The notes: generated from the sequence alone by a model not told the origin. Positions 24,984-34,344 are shown, numbered from the stretch's first letter. The stretch is 64,000 nucleotides of DNA from Alcanivorax sp. DP30 (GCF_009882945.1 NZ_WTUY01000023.1:1-64000); one strand, 5' to 3'. Numbers and translations are program-made.

Positions 24984-25282
24984 TGGCCGAGCCGATGATT
25001 CACGTGGAAGTAGCCTACGCGTTGCCGGAAAAGCAGCGGTTGATCGGCCTGGATGTGCCGGAAGGTACCACCATGCTGGAAGCTGCGCGGTTGTCCGGTA
25101 TTGCGGAGCAGTTTGAAGATCTGGTGTTGGACAAGGCGCCCATGGGGCTGTTTGGCAAGGTGGTGGCCAATCCGTCCGGGCAGGTGCTGAAAGCCGGTGA
25201 GCGAGTGGAGATTTATCGTCCGCTCAAGGCTGATCCCAAGTTGAATCGCAAGAAGCGGGCGCAGGAAAAGGCCAAGGCGTAA
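24983..25282 (+). CDS. rnfH: RnfH family ubiquitin-like protein
   Basis: A 99-residue beta-grasp protein of the RnfH/UPF0125 family (HVEVAYALPEKQRLIGLDVPEGTTMLEAARLSGI...GERVEIYRPLKADPK). In most gammaproteobacteria it follows ratA, and the cellular role is poorly defined. Here it follows the transporter with a one-base overlap. The Lys-rich C-terminus is typical. It is convergent with bamE. Confidence 0.9.
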   Translation: MAEPMIHVEVAYALPEKQRLIGLDVPEGTTMLEAARLSGIAEQFEDLVLDKAPMGLFGKVVANPSGQVLKAGERVEIYRPLKADPKLNRKKRAQEKAKA

Positions 25283-25324
25283 TGGTCAGGGCGACGTCGC
25301 GTCGCCCTGACTGGCGGTGTGCGG

Positions 25325-25732
25325 TTAGTCTGTCTCTTCCTTGCGGGCGGCGGCTTTCTGGTGCAGCTCGCGGTCATTCCGGCCAGAGGTCTTGGCCTTG
25401 AAGTCATCGATCACCTGGCCTTCAAAGCGGCTGTAGGTGCCGCCCTCAAAGTAGACGGCAATCTTCTGGCTGACCTTGTCGCCTTTGCCCGGGCGGTAGG
25501 TCATCGGGTAGTACCAGACGTTGGCCGTGAAGGGGTCGATCAGGGTGGGCGCGCCCAGTGCAAAGCGGACCTGTTCCGGGGTCATGCCGGGCTGAAGCTG
25601 GGACAGCATGTCCTCGGTGACAAAGTTGCCCTGTGGGATATCGATGCGATAAACCCCGGGAAAGCGCAGGCTGCTACAGCCGCCCAGCACCATCAGGGCG
25701 GAAAGCAGCAGTAGAGTGGTAATTCTTGGCAT
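25325..25732 (-). CDS. bamE: Outer membrane protein assembly lipoprotein BamE
   Basis: Component of the BAM machine that inserts beta-barrel proteins in the outer membrane. The start at 25732 (MPRITTLLLLSALMVLGGC) gives 135 residues with a lipobox LGGC. The SmpA/OmlA domain has YRIDIPQGNFVTEDMLSQLQPGMTPEQVRFALGAP and the WYYP segment. Starting further upstream would put 19 extra residues before the signal peptide. It is divergent from fur, as in Pseudomonas. Confidence 0.95.
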   Translation of the reverse strand: MPRITTLLLLSALMVLGGCSSLRFPGVYRIDIPQGNFVTEDMLSQLQPGMTPEQVRFALGAPTLIDPFTANVWYYPMTYRPGKGDKVSQKIAVYFEGGTYSRFEGQVIDDFKAKTSGRNDRELHQKAAARKEETD

Positions 25733-25919
25733 GATTTTCGACTTCGCTGAGTGTTCGGGCGATAATACAGGCTTGGGAACTGATGACAAATTCCCGGCCG
25801 ACGGATTTATCCTACAATGGACAGCCAGTTGAGGATTGAGTTCGTGTTTTCTTGCCGGGTGGCTTGGCTTTCCCGGACTTTTTCATTTCGCCATTGATCA
25901 GGCATACGGAGCATACGCA

Positions 25920-26321
25920 TTGGATAATCAGGATCTCAGAAAGGCGGGCCTGAAAGTGACCCTGCCGCGGGTGAAAATCCTGCAACAGCTGGAAAAGTCT
26001 GAAGAGCGCCATCTGAGTGCTGAGGACATCTACAAATCACTGATGGAGTCAGGTGAAGACGTGGGCCTGGCCACGGTGTACCGCGTACTGACCCAGTTTG
26101 AGCAGGCTGGCATGGTGCTGCGTCATAACTTCGAGGGTGGCTCTGCGGTGTTTGAGCTGGCTGACGAAGACCACCACGATCACATGGTGTGCATGGAAAC
26201 CGGTCAGGTCATCGAGTTCATGGATGATGTGATCGAAAAGCGCCAGCATGCCATCGCGGAAGAGCACGGTTACGAGATCGTGGATCATTCTCTGGTGCTG
26301 TACGTCAAACCGAAGAAGTAA
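25920..26321 (+). CDS. fur: Ferric uptake regulator
   Basis: An iron-sensing repressor of siderophore and iron-uptake genes. The start is taken as TTG at 25920 (DNQDLRKAGLKVTLPRVKIL), preceded by ACGGAG, giving 133 residues, like Pseudomonas Fur (134). The winged helix covers about 1-80 and the dimer/metal domain has HHDHMVCMETGQVIEF. Only one Cys is present, so the structural CxxC zinc site of E. coli Fur is missing, as in pseudomonads. Upstream in-frame ATG codons would add 28 residues of non-family sequence. Confidence 0.94.
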   Translation: MDNQDLRKAGLKVTLPRVKILQQLEKSEERHLSAEDIYKSLMESGEDVGLATVYRVLTQFEQAGMVLRHNFEGGSAVFELADEDHHDHMVCMETGQVIEFMDDVIEKRQHAIAEEHGYEIVDHSLVLYVKPKK

Positions 26322-26335
26322 TCAGGCTTTACGCA

Positions 26336-26389
26336 ATACGCCCCATGCCGCACGCGGGTAACCCTCGTGGCGCGGTATGGGGTGTTTTG
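26336..26389 (+). terminator. Terminator after fur
   Basis: A long imperfect stem ACGCCCCATGCCGC pairs with GCGGTATGGGGTGT and ends in TTTTG. It lies shortly after the fur stop. The following 26390-26565 shows no gene. Confidence 0.6.
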
Positions 26390-26565
26390 TTATGTGAGGG
26401 GTAGATTGTTTCCCGGTCTGGCCTGGTCGGGCAACCCTGTCGCGGCGGAACCGCCGCTCCCCAAAGGGGGGAGGGTCGCTTCGAGCGATCCGTGCGTGGG
26501 CATGGCATGTCTGCTCGCGCCAACCCCGCCCGCGAAGCTATTTAGTGTTAACGATTAACTGCTCT

Positions 26566-28233
26566 TCAAGCTGCCTGCGCCTTGCTGAGCATTTCTTTGG
26601 CGTGATTGCGGGTGGATTCGGTGATTTCCACGCCGCCCAGCATGCGTGCCAGTTCCTCGATCCGGGCGGGTTCGTCCAGGCCGTGGATGCGGGTGTGGGT
26701 GGTGTCGTCCCCCTGAATCTTGTGCACCTGCCAGTGCTGGTGTCCCTGGCTGGCCACCTGGGGTTGGTGGGTAATGCAGAGCACCTGGGCATGGCTGCCC
26801 AGCTCGCGGAGTAGTCGGCCGACAATTTCGGCAACGCCGCCGCCAACACCCACATCCACTTCATCAAACACCAGGCTGGGCACGGTGAGATTGCGGGCAC
26901 AGATAACCTGAATGGCCAGGCTGACCCGTGACAGTTCCCCGCCGGAAGCTACCTTGCCAAGGGCTTTGAGGGGCTGGCCCGGGTTGGCGGTGAACAGGAA
27001 TTCCACCTCTTCCAGGCCGTCGGCACCCGGGTTGCATTCACTCAGCTGGGCTTCCATGACGGCGGCCTTCATGCCCAGGGCAGTGAGTTGCTTCTGCACC
27101 TGCTGGGTGAGGGTCTTGCCCGCCTTGCGGCGTGCCTTGCCCAGCTTGAGGGCGCTGTCCATGTACTGTTTTTCGGCAGCGGTTTCTGCTTCCGAAAGCG
27201 CATGCAGGTGGGCGTCCACATTGCCCAGCGCTTCGGATTCAGACAACAGTGACTGGTGGTGTTCCACCAGTTCTTCCGGGCGAATGCGGTATTTTCGGGC
27301 CAGGGTATAGCACTGGCTGAGGCGTTCTTCGACCTGGTTGAGTCGTTCCGGATCCAGATCCAGCCGTTCCAGATAATGGCGCAGGTCCTCCGCTGCGGCT
27401 TCCACCTGCAGGCGGGCGGATTCCACCGCATCGGCCACATCGCCCAGGCCATCATCCTGACGACGGGCATCGTCCAGCCAGTGGCTGACCTGGCTGAGGT
27501 GGTCGTTGCAGGTGCCGTCGTCACCTTCATACAGGGCATTGAGGGATTGCTGGCAAACGCGGATCAGGCTGTCGGCATTGGCCAGACGCTGCTGCTCCTG
27601 TTCCAGCTCGGCCAGTTCGCCTGCCTGCAGAGCCAGGGCGTCCAGTTCTTCCAGCTGAAAGCGCAGCAGCTCTTCGCGTTCGTTCTGTTCGCGGGCCTGG
27701 TTGAGGGCGTCGTCATGGGCGCGACGGGCTTTTTGCCAGGCGCGCCATTGATCTCGAACCCGGGCGGCCAACTCGCGAGCGTCGGCGTAGTTGTCCAGCA
27801 GCTGGCGATGGGCTTCTTTCTTGAGCAGCGCCTGGTGTTCGTGCTGACTGTGGATGCTGATCAGTCGCTCACCCAGATCTCGCACTTCTGCCAGCGGGGT
27901 AGGGGTGCCATTGATGTAGGCGCGGGAGCGGCCATCGGCGCGCACGGTGCGGCGCAGCAGGCACTGGTTTTCGTCGTCCAGTTCCCGGTCGGCCAGCCAC
28001 TGCTGGGCACCGGGGTTGTCGCTCACATCGAAGGTGGCGAGTACTTCTGCGCGATCATGGCCGTGGCGGACTACGCTGGAGTCGGCGCGATCGCCCAGGG
28101 TCAGGCCCAGGGCGTCGATGATCACGGACTTGCCCGCCCCGGTTTCCCCGCTGATGCAGGTGAGTCCGTTCTCCGGTTCCAGCTCAAGCTGGTCGACAGT
28201 GGCAAAATGGCGAACGCTCAGATGTGTCAGCAT
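26566..28233 (-). CDS. recN: DNA repair protein RecN
   Basis: An SMC-like ATPase for recombinational repair of double-strand breaks. The 555 residues from MLTHLSVRHFATVDQLELEP have Walker A GETGAGKS (29-36), a long central coiled coil rich in Glu/Ala/Leu (about 150-370), the ABC signature SGGELSR, and Walker B LVFDEVDVGVGG. The start at 28233 matches the family, since the 25 upstream codons do not. It follows the RDD-protein gene on the same strand, 28 bp after that gene's stop. It is usually LexA-controlled, but I do not see a clear SOS box. Confidence 0.96.
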   Translation of the reverse strand: MLTHLSVRHFATVDQLELEPENGLTCISGETGAGKSVIIDALGLTLGDRADSSVVRHGHDRAEVLATFDVSDNPGAQQWLADRELDDENQCLLRRTVRADGRSRAYINGTPTPLAEVRDLGERLISIHSQHEHQALLKKEAHRQLLDNYADARELAARVRDQWRAWQKARRAHDDALNQAREQNEREELLRFQLEELDALALQAGELAELEQEQQRLANADSLIRVCQQSLNALYEGDDGTCNDHLSQVSHWLDDARRQDDGLGDVADAVESARLQVEAAAEDLRHYLERLDLDPERLNQVEERLSQCYTLARKYRIRPEELVEHHQSLLSESEALGNVDAHLHALSEAETAAEKQYMDSALKLGKARRKAGKTLTQQVQKQLTALGMKAAVMEAQLSECNPGADGLEEVEFLFTANPGQPLKALGKVASGGELSRVSLAIQVICARNLTVPSLVFDEVDVGVGGGVAEIVGRLLRELGSHAQVLCITHQPQVASQGHQHWQVHKIQGDDTTHTRIHGLDEPARIEELARMLGGVEITESTRNHAKEMLSKAQAA

Positions 28234-28261
28234 GGTGTGTCTCCGAAACGGGCGAACAGAC

Positions 28262-28774
28262 TTAACCTTTGGGGGCCTCGATAACCTGGGTGCCTGCCAG
28301 CAGGTCATGCAGGCAGCGTTTGTCCTTGCGGAAGATCAGCAGAGGATCAATGAGCATGGCCAGGTTGAGTACCGGTATTTGTGAAAGCACGTGCATCAGC
28401 AGATAGCGCATGCCATAGAGTTTGCCGGCGGGTACGGATTCCTGCTCCATGCCGACAATCTTCATGCCCAGTAGCCACTTGCCGATAGTCTGTTGACGGT
28501 TAAACAGCAAATAGCCCTGTACGGCGAGGAAGACGACCTCACCGAGAATAAACCAGGTAAGAGTGCTCACCAGATCCAGGGTGCCGGTCTCCATCATGGT
28601 CGTCCAGGCGCCGCTGAAATAGAGCATGGGGCCGATGATGACCAGTGAGGCAAGTGTGTCGATGATGGCACCGGCCAGGCGCTCGCCGCGGCCTGCCAAT
28701 GGTGTGGCACTTTCCCGGGTCGCAGGGGCAGGTTGGGCGGTGGGTGTCTGGTAGGGGTTGTTGTCGTCTTGCAT
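28262..28774 (-). CDS. RDD family membrane protein
   Basis: A 170-residue inner-membrane protein with the RDD domain (GERLAGAIIDTLASLVI at about 31-47, then QTIGKWLLGMKIV). Three to four helices are predicted. The N-terminal 30 residues are polar and Pro/Thr-rich. RDD proteins are proposed to transport small solutes or ions, but the substrate is unknown. It lies directly upstream of recN on the same strand. Confidence 0.85.
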   Translation of the reverse strand: MQDDNNPYQTPTAQPAPATRESATPLAGRGERLAGAIIDTLASLVIIGPMLYFSGAWTTMMETGTLDLVSTLTWFILGEVVFLAVQGYLLFNRQQTIGKWLLGMKIVGMEQESVPAGKLYGMRYLLMHVLSQIPVLNLAMLIDPLLIFRKDKRCLHDLLAGTQVIEAPKG

Positions 28775-28896
28775 GTAAACGTCCTTGTTACTGTTCGTAT
28801 GGCCAGTTATGGCAATGTTAGGGGATTTGGCGCATCAGTGTAAGCCCCCGGGAATTTTATATAATGCCGGGGCGGTTTTCTGGTACATATATAGCC

Positions 28897-29946
28897 ATGA
28901 CGAAGCTGGATCTCAACGAACGCAAACAGCGCCTGCTGATGACGCTGGTGGAACGGCATATCCGTGACGGCCAGCCGGTGGGCTCAAAAACCCTTGCCTC
29001 CGGCAGTGGCCTGCAAGTGAGCCCTGCCACCATCCGCAACATCATGGCGGAGCTGGAGGAACTGGGGATACTCGCCAGTCCACATACCTCTGCCGGACGC
29101 ATTCCCACGGAACTGGGTTACCGCCTGTATGTGGATTCCCTGCTGGCTTCCAGTGTCATGGAACGCCCGGATAACAAGAGTCTCAAACGGGAGCTCAGTC
29201 AGTTGCTGGCGCCGGAGCAGTCCCCCCAGGAGTTGATTGCCCAGGCTTCCCGAACCCTGGCCGAGCTGACCCGCATGGCCGGTTTGGTGGCGGTGCCGCG
29301 CCGCGAAGTGACCACTCTCAGGCAAGTGGAGTTTTTGCCGCTGTCCGGCAAGCGGGTGCTGGTGGTGCTGGTGGTGAACCGCTCCGAGGTGCAGAACCGC
29401 ATCATTCATACGGATCGGGATTATGACGAGACCGAGTTGCGCCAGGCTGCCAACTACATCAATCACACCTATGCGGGGTGTGACTTGAACAGCATCTGCG
29501 ATGGTTTGCTCAACACCATGAATGCGGACCGGCAGCACATGGATGCGCTGATGCAGACCGCCGTGGCGGTGGCGGACAAGGCTCTGCGTACTGAAGAATC
29601 CGACTCCGATTATGTGGTGTCCGGGGAATCCAACCTGATCCAGACCGCTGAGGCGGAGAATCTGGGCCAGCTGCGCGACCTGTTTGATGCCTTCAATCAC
29701 AAGCGCGACATCCTGCATTTGCTGGAGCGCTCCATGAAGGCGGACGGGGTGCAGATCTTCATTGGCCGTGAATCCGGCTTTCGCCCGTTTGAGGATTACT
29801 CCCTGATTTCGGCGCCGTACCGCGCCGATAACGGTCCGGTGGGCGTCCTCGCGGTGGTTGGCCCGACCCGAATGGATTACGAAAAGGTGATCCCCACCGT
29901 GGATATCACCGCAAAAATTCTCTCGGCAGCCCTGACGCAGCTGTAA
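28897..29946 (+). CDS. hrcA: Heat-inducible transcription repressor HrcA
   Basis: Represses heat-shock genes through the CIRCE operator. The 349-residue protein has an N-terminal winged helix (LNERKQRLLMTLVERHIRDGQPVGSKTLASGSGLQVSPATIRNIMAELEELG) and the SPHTSAGRIPTELGYRLYVD segment, then the GAF-like dimer domain. I chose the ATG at 28897. One at 28864 is possible. No CIRCE inverted repeat is visible before grpE, dnaK or hrcA itself, so its target (usually groESL) is probably elsewhere. It lies upstream of grpE as in many bacteria. Confidence 0.94.
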   Translation: MTKLDLNERKQRLLMTLVERHIRDGQPVGSKTLASGSGLQVSPATIRNIMAELEELGILASPHTSAGRIPTELGYRLYVDSLLASSVMERPDNKSLKRELSQLLAPEQSPQELIAQASRTLAELTRMAGLVAVPRREVTTLRQVEFLPLSGKRVLVVLVVNRSEVQNRIIHTDRDYDETELRQAANYINHTYAGCDLNSICDGLLNTMNADRQHMDALMQTAVAVADKALRTEESDSDYVVSGESNLIQTAEAENLGQLRDLFDAFNHKRDILHLLERSMKADGVQIFIGRESGFRPFEDYSLISAPYRADNGPVGVLAVVGPTRMDYEKVIPTVDITAKILSAALTQL

Positions 29947-29955
29947 GGACTACAG

Positions 29956-30112
29956 TAGGAGCGCCTCTTGAGGCGCGAACAACCCCTGGGAGCGAGTGAC
30001 TGGTTCGAGTAACGAAAAACCTTCAGACAGTGCCTGCAGAGGGTTTTTCCTTTCGAAACTCGCTCTTCGCAACTCGAAACGGGGTTGTTTGCGCCTCAAG
30101 AGGCGCTCCTAC
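29956..30112. repeat. REP-like palindrome pair in inverted orientation (REPIN-like)
   Basis: A 32-bp sequence beginning GTAGGAGCGCCTCTTGAGGC (29955-29986), itself containing the palindrome GCGCCTCTTGAGGCGC, is repeated in inverted orientation at 30081-30112. Between them a nested inverted repeat (GAAAAACC and GGTTTTTC) lies. The GTAGGAGCG core resembles Pseudomonas REP sequences, and two such units facing each other match the REPIN layout. A partial relative (GGAGAAGCAAGCTCC) is at about 30141. The whole 29947-30346 gap has no gene. Confidence 0.82.
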
Positions 30113-30236
30113 AGCGCGTCCCGGGCGCAATCGGGCTTCAGGAGAAGCAAGCTCCCACAGGGAGCATGCGATGCAAATCCGCGCTCGGAGCGCGACCAGT
30201 CCCCTTTCAGCTCTCACCCAACTCGCCCGCGAGCTA

Positions 30237-30259
30237 TCCATTATCAATTGTCCATTGCC
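30237..30259. repeat. Single heptad arm related to the leuA element
   Basis: TATCCAT, TATCAAT, TGTCCAT and a further TG. This is the TTGATAA heptad family on the other strand, without a visible partner arm. It sits just before the grpE heat-shock promoter. Confidence 0.6.
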
Positions 30260-30268
30260 CCTCTCCCC

Positions 30269-30296
30269 CTTGAATCCTGACCATCAGTTCCCATAT
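30269..30296 (+). promoter_or_regulatory. Sigma-32 heat-shock promoter of grpE
   Basis: -35 CTTGAA (30269-30274), 14-bp spacer, -10 TCCCATAT (30289-30296), close to the consensus CTTGAA-N13-15-CCCCATNT. The predicted start near 30303 leaves a 45-base leader to the grpE ATG. Confidence 0.75.
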
Positions 30297-30346
30297 CTTT
30301 GCCCGCTTTCCTGATAAAAGCCCGGACCGGGATGTGGAGTGAAAGA

Positions 30347-30925
30347 ATGAGTGAGCAGGAAAAAGACCAGAATAACGCTGAGCCGCAGGTAGAGACTGTG
30401 GAAGAACAGCAGGCTGCGGCTGAGGCGGAAGCCGAGCAGGTGGAGCCCACCGCCGAAGAGAAGCTGGCCGAGCTGGAAGCCGAATTGGCGATTGTGAAGA
30501 AGGCCTTGGGCGAAGCGGATATCCGTGCCCAGGCCGAGATTCAGAATGTGCGCAAGCGTGCCGAACGTGATGTGCAGCACGCCCGCAAGTTTGCCCTGGA
30601 GAAGTTCGCCGGGGACTTGTTGAGTGTGGCGGACAACCTGGAACGCGGTCTGGCGGCGCTGGATGCTGAGGATGAGGCGCTGAAAGGGGCCCGCGAAGGT
30701 ATCGAGCTGACCCTCAAGTCCCTGCTGGATGTGTTTGCCAGGTACAACCTGGAGCAGATCAGCCCGGCGGATGAACCCTTTAATCCGGAGCTCCACGAAG
30801 CCATGACCATGGTGCCGGTGCCCAATGTGGATCCCAATACCGTGATCGACGTGCTTGAGAAGGGCTACCAGCTGAATGGTCGTCTGATTCGCCCGGCGCG
30901 GGTGGTGGTCAGCAAGGCGCCGTAA
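30347..30925 (+). CDS. grpE: DnaK nucleotide exchange factor GrpE
   Basis: Releases ADP from DnaK. The 192-residue protein has a disordered acidic Glu/Ala-rich N-terminus (1-45), a long coiled-coil helix (LAELEAELAIVKKALGEADIRAQAEIQNVRKRAERD), and the beta-wing domain ending GYQLNGRLIRPARVVVSK. The ATG at 30347 follows GGAG. It has its own sigma-32-type promoter and is followed by a heptad-repeat element before dnaK. Confidence 0.97.
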   Translation: MSEQEKDQNNAEPQVETVEEQQAAAEAEAEQVEPTAEEKLAELEAELAIVKKALGEADIRAQAEIQNVRKRAERDVQHARKFALEKFAGDLLSVADNLERGLAALDAEDEALKGAREGIELTLKSLLDVFARYNLEQISPADEPFNPELHEAMTMVPVPNVDPNTVIDVLEKGYQLNGRLIRPARVVVSKAP

Positions 30926-30933
30926 GGATCCTG

Positions 30934-31020
30934 GTCGGGCGTCTGAGGTCGGAGGTCAGACGCCCATAGGGCCGGTTTTCGGGTTTTGACGTCCGACCTC
31001 CGACTCCCGACGTCTGACCC
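30934..31020. repeat. Inverted-repeat element with GTCNGAC heptad arms
   Basis: Left arm 30934-30961: GTCGGGC, GTCTGAG, GTCGGAG, GTCAGAC. Right arm 30988-31015: GACGTCC, GACCTCC, GACTCCC, GACGTCT, the inverted form. The core of 26 bp includes GCCCataGGGC. It lies between the grpE stop and the dnaK promoter, where it may act as terminator or transcript end. Confidence 0.88.
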
Positions 31021-31055
31021 GCTGAAAATGGCAACAAACAAAATCTTCACGCTCC

Positions 31056-31084
31056 CTTGAATTGGCAAAAACCACCGCCATATA
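31056..31084 (+). promoter_or_regulatory. Sigma-32 heat-shock promoter of dnaK
   Basis: -35 CTTGAA (31056-31061), 13-bp spacer, -10 CCGCCATATA (31075-31084), near-consensus. The start would be about 31092, giving a 70-base leader before the dnaK ATG at 31162, which is preceded by GAAGGAG. Confidence 0.82.
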
Positions 31085-31161
31085 GGAGCCAGACGAGTTA
31101 ACAAGTTCAACTGTCCGGTATGCCGATAGGGTGCCGGCTGGTGTGAAGGAGAAAGAGAGAC

Positions 31162-33087
31162 ATGGGTAAGATTATCGGTATCGACCTGGGTACAACCAAC
31201 AGCTGTGTGGCGGTGCTCGAAGGTGACAAAGCCAAGGTTATTGAAAACAGCGAAGGTACCCGTACTACGCCTTCCATCATCGCGTACACCGACGACAAGG
31301 AAACCCTGGTCGGTCAGGCTGCCAAGCGTCAGGCCGTGACCAACCCGGAAAACACCCTGTACGCGGTGAAGCGTCTGATCGGTCGTCGTTTTGAAGACGA
31401 CGTGGTTCAGAAAGACATCAAGATGGTGCCCTACAAGATCACCAAGGCCGACAATGGTGACGCCTGGGTGGAAGTGAAGGGCGAGAAAATGGCGCCGCCG
31501 CAGATTTCTGCGCAGGTGCTGAAGAAGATGAAGAAGACCGCGGAAGATTACCTGGGTGAGACCGTCACCGAGGCCGTTATCACCGTGCCGGCTTACTTCA
31601 ACGATTCCCAGCGTCAGGCCACCAAGGATGCCGGTCGCATCGCCGGTCTGGACGTGAAGCGTATTATCAACGAGCCCACTGCCGCAGCTCTGGCTTACGG
31701 CATGGACAAGAAGGGCGGCGACCGCACCATCGCGGTGTACGACCTGGGTGGGGGTACCTTCGATATCTCCATCATCGAGATTGCCGAAGTGGACGGTGAG
31801 CACCAGTTTGAAGTGCTGGCCACCAACGGTGACACCTTCCTGGGTGGTGAAGATTTCGACCTGGCGCTGATCAACTTCCTGGCGGATCAGTTCAAGGCGG
31901 ATTCCGGTATCGACCTGGGCGGCGACCCGCTGGCCATGCAGCGTCTGAAAGAAGCCGCTGAAAAAGCCAAGATCGAGCTGTCCTCCAGTGAGCAGACCGA
32001 AGTGAATCTGCCTTACATCACTGCTGACGCCACCGGTCCCAAGCACCTGGTCGTGAAAGTGACCCGTGCCAAGCTGGAATCCCTGGTGGGTGATCTGGTA
32101 ACTCGCTCCCTGGAGCCGTGCAAGACCGCATTGAAAGATGCGGGTGTGAGCAACGCGGACATCACCGACGTAATCCTGGTTGGTGGTCAGACCCGTATGC
32201 CCATGGTGCAGGCCAAGGTAACCGAATTCTTCGGCAAAGAGCCGCGCAAGGACGTGAACCCGGATGAGGCGGTAGCCATGGGTGCGGCCATTCAGGGTGC
32301 GGTACTGAGCGGTGACGTGAAAGACGTGTTGCTGCTGGACGTGACCCCGCTGACCCTGGGTATCGAAACCATGGGCGGCGTGATGACTCCGCTGATCGAG
32401 AAGAACACCACCATCCCGACCAATGCGTCCCAGGTGTTCTCCACCGCGGATGACAACCAGACTGCGGTGACCGTGCACGTACTGCAGGGTGAGCGTAAGC
32501 AGGCTGGCCAGAACAAGTCTCTGGGGCAGTTCAACCTGGAAGACATTCCGCCGGCGCCCCGCGGCATGCCGCAGATCGAAGTGACCTTCGACATCGACGC
32601 CAACGGTATTCTTCACGTGAGCGCGAAAGACAAGGCCACCGGCAAAGAGCAGTCCATCCAGATCAAGGCCTCTTCCGGTCTGTCCGATGAAGAGATCGAT
32701 CAAATGGTGGCGGATGCCGAAGCCCACGCGGACGAGGACAAGAAGTTCGAAGAGCTGGTGCAGACCCGCAACCAGGCCGATCACCTGGTGCACGCGACTC
32801 GCAAGACCCTCGACGAAGCTGGCGACAAGGCCACCGACGAAGAGAAAGAGTCCATCACCAAGGCTGTGGGTGAACTGGAAGAAGCCGCCAAAGGCAGCGA
32901 CAAGGACGACATTGAAGCCAAGATCAAGGCCCTGTCCGAAGTCTCCGCACCGCTGGCGCAGAAGCTCTACGCCGAGCAGGCCCAGCAGGCTGAAGGCGCC
33001 GCCGGTGCTGAAGGTGGTGAGCAGGCTGCAGGTGACGATGTTGTTGACGCCGAGTTCGAAGAAGTCGACGACGACAAGAAGAAGTAA
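31162..33087 (+). CDS. dnaK: Chaperone protein DnaK (Hsp70)
   Basis: ATP-driven chaperone. The 641 residues start [21 protein letters not shown], the phosphate-1 motif, with [12 protein letters not shown] (phosphate 2), the adenosine motif VGGQTRMP, and the [14 protein letters not shown] linker to the substrate-binding domain. The C-terminus ends in the acidic [14 protein letters not shown], the usual partner-binding end. It works with the adjacent GrpE and DnaJ. It has a sigma-32 promoter of its own. Confidence 0.98.
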   Translation: MGKIIGIDLGTTNSCVAVLEGDKAKVIENSEGTRTTPSIIAYTDDKETLVGQAAKRQAVTNPENTLYAVKRLIGRRFEDDVVQKDIKMVPYKITKADNGDAWVEVKGEKMAPPQISAQVLKKMKKTAEDYLGETVTEAVITVPAYFNDSQRQATKDAGRIAGLDVKRIINEPTAAALAYGMDKKGGDRTIAVYDLGGGTFDISIIEIAEVDGEHQFEVLATNGDTFLGGEDFDLALINFLADQFKADSGIDLGGDPLAMQRLKEAAEKAKIELSSSEQTEVNLPYITADATGPKHLVVKVTRAKLESLVGDLVTRSLEPCKTALKDAGVSNADITDVILVGGQTRMPMVQAKVTEFFGKEPRKDVNPDEAVAMGAAIQGAVLSGDVKDVLLLDVTPLTLGIETMGGVMTPLIEKNTTIPTNASQVFSTADDNQTAVTVHVLQGERKQAGQNKSLGQFNLEDIPPAPRGMPQIEVTFDIDANGILHVSAKDKATGKEQSIQIKASSGLSDEEIDQMVADAEAHADEDKKFEELVQTRNQADHLVHATRKTLDEAGDKATDEEKESITKAVGELEEAAKGSDKDDIEAKIKALSEVSAPLAQKLYAEQAQQAEGAAGAEGGEQAAGDDVVDAEFEEVDDDKKK

Positions 33088-33096
33088 GGGAAAGGC

Positions 33097-33124
33097 GTCG
33101 GACGTCAGACGTCGGACGTCAGAT
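33097..33124. repeat. Single GTCNGAC heptad arm between dnaK and dnaJ
   Basis: Four units, GTCGGAC, GTCAGAC, GTCGGAC, GTCAGAT, alternate perfectly. No second arm is present. Instead a GC hairpin (CGCCGGGC with GCCCGGCG, about 33130-33153) follows. Confidence 0.85.
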
Positions 33125-33189
33125 GAGCGACGCCGGGCCTTGTGCCCGGCGTTGTGGTTTGAGCCCGGATTAAACAAACGGACCAACCT

Positions 33190-34320
33190 ATGTCCAAACG
33201 CGATTATTATGAAGTGCTGGGGGCGGCGAAAGACGCCAGTCAGCAAGACCTGAAAAAGGCCTATCGCCGTCTGGCGATGAAGTACCATCCGGACCGCAAT
33301 CCGGATGACGAAGAGGCGCTGGCCAAGTTCAAGGAAGCCAAGGAAGCCTACGAGGTCCTTTCCGACGAGCAGAAGCGTGCTGCCTATGACCAGTTCGGCC
33401 ATGCGGGTGTGAATGGTCAGGGTGCTGGCGGCTTCGGCGGCGGTGGCGCCGGTGCGGGCGGTTTTGGTGACATCTTCGGGGATATCTTTGGCGATATCTT
33501 CGGTGGGGGTGGTGGCGGACGTCGCGGTCCTTCCCGGGGCGCCGACCTGCGTTACACCTTGGAGTTGTCCCTGGAACAGGCGGTGCGCGGTTGCGAAGAA
33601 AAAATCCGCGTGCCCACCTGGGAAAGCTGTGGCACCTGTCATGGTAGCGGAGCCAAAGAGGGCTCCCAGCCTGTAACGTGTTCCACCTGCGGTGGCGCCG
33701 GTCAGGTGCGTATGCAACAGGGTTTTTTCACTGTGCAGCAGGCGTGTCCTACCTGTAAGGGGGAAGGGCAGATCATTGAAGATCCCTGTGGCAGCTGCGG
33801 TGGCCAGGGTCGGGTGCAGAACACCAAGACCCTGTCGGTGAAGATTCCGGCGGGTGTGGATACCGGTGACCGTATCCGTCTGGCTGGTGAAGGCGAAGCA
33901 GGCATGCACGGGGCGCCGGCCGGCGATCTGTACGTGCAGGTGGCGGTACGAGAGCACGACATCTTCCAGCGCGACGGTACCAACCTGTATTGTGAAGTGC
34001 CGATCAGCTTTGTGGATGCCACCCTCGGTGGTGAGCTGGACGTGCCGACACTCAGTGGCAAGGTGAAGCTGAAGGTGCCGGCGGAAACCCAGACCGGCAG
34101 GATGTTCCGCCTGCGCGGCAAGGGTGTGAAGTCCGTGCGCGGTGGTGCCACCGGCGACCTGCTCTGCAAGGTCGTGGTGGAAACCCCGGTGAAGCTGTCC
34201 AGCGAGCAGAAAGACCTGCTGCGCAAATTCCAGGAATCCCTGGAAGGTGGCGGTGATCGCCACAACCCGAGAAAGACCAGCTGGTTCGAAGGCGTGAAGC
34301 GCTTCTTTGACGCCAAGTAG
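33190..34320 (+). CDS. dnaJ: Chaperone protein DnaJ
   Basis: Hsp40 co-chaperone that delivers substrates to DnaK and triggers its ATPase. The 376-residue type I protein has a J domain with HPD (YHPDRNPD), a Gly/Phe-rich linker (about 75-115), and four CxxCxGxG-type zinc repeats ([32 protein letters not shown]). C-terminal substrate-binding domains follow. It starts 103 bp after dnaK, past a heptad arm. Confidence 0.98.
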   Translation: MSKRDYYEVLGAAKDASQQDLKKAYRRLAMKYHPDRNPDDEEALAKFKEAKEAYEVLSDEQKRAAYDQFGHAGVNGQGAGGFGGGGAGAGGFGDIFGDIFGDIFGGGGGGRRGPSRGADLRYTLELSLEQAVRGCEEKIRVPTWESCGTCHGSGAKEGSQPVTCSTCGGAGQVRMQQGFFTVQQACPTCKGEGQIIEDPCGSCGGQGRVQNTKTLSVKIPAGVDTGDRIRLAGEGEAGMHGAPAGDLYVQVAVREHDIFQRDGTNLYCEVPISFVDATLGGELDVPTLSGKVKLKVPAETQTGRMFRLRGKGVKSVRGGATGDLLCKVVVETPVKLSSEQKDLLRKFQESLEGGGDRHNPRKTSWFEGVKRFFDAK

Positions 34321-34344
34321 ACATCGTCATCAGCCGGCACCATG

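Noticed and set aside
28864-31161. CIRCE operator near hrcA, grpE or dnaK
   Set aside because: No TTAGCACTC-N9-GAGTGCTAA-like sequence is visible by eye.
30865-34263. Very long open frame on the minus strand opposite dnaK and dnaJ
   Set aside because: It is a codon-bias shadow of GC-rich genes, with low-complexity His/Gly/Leu-rich translation and no family features.
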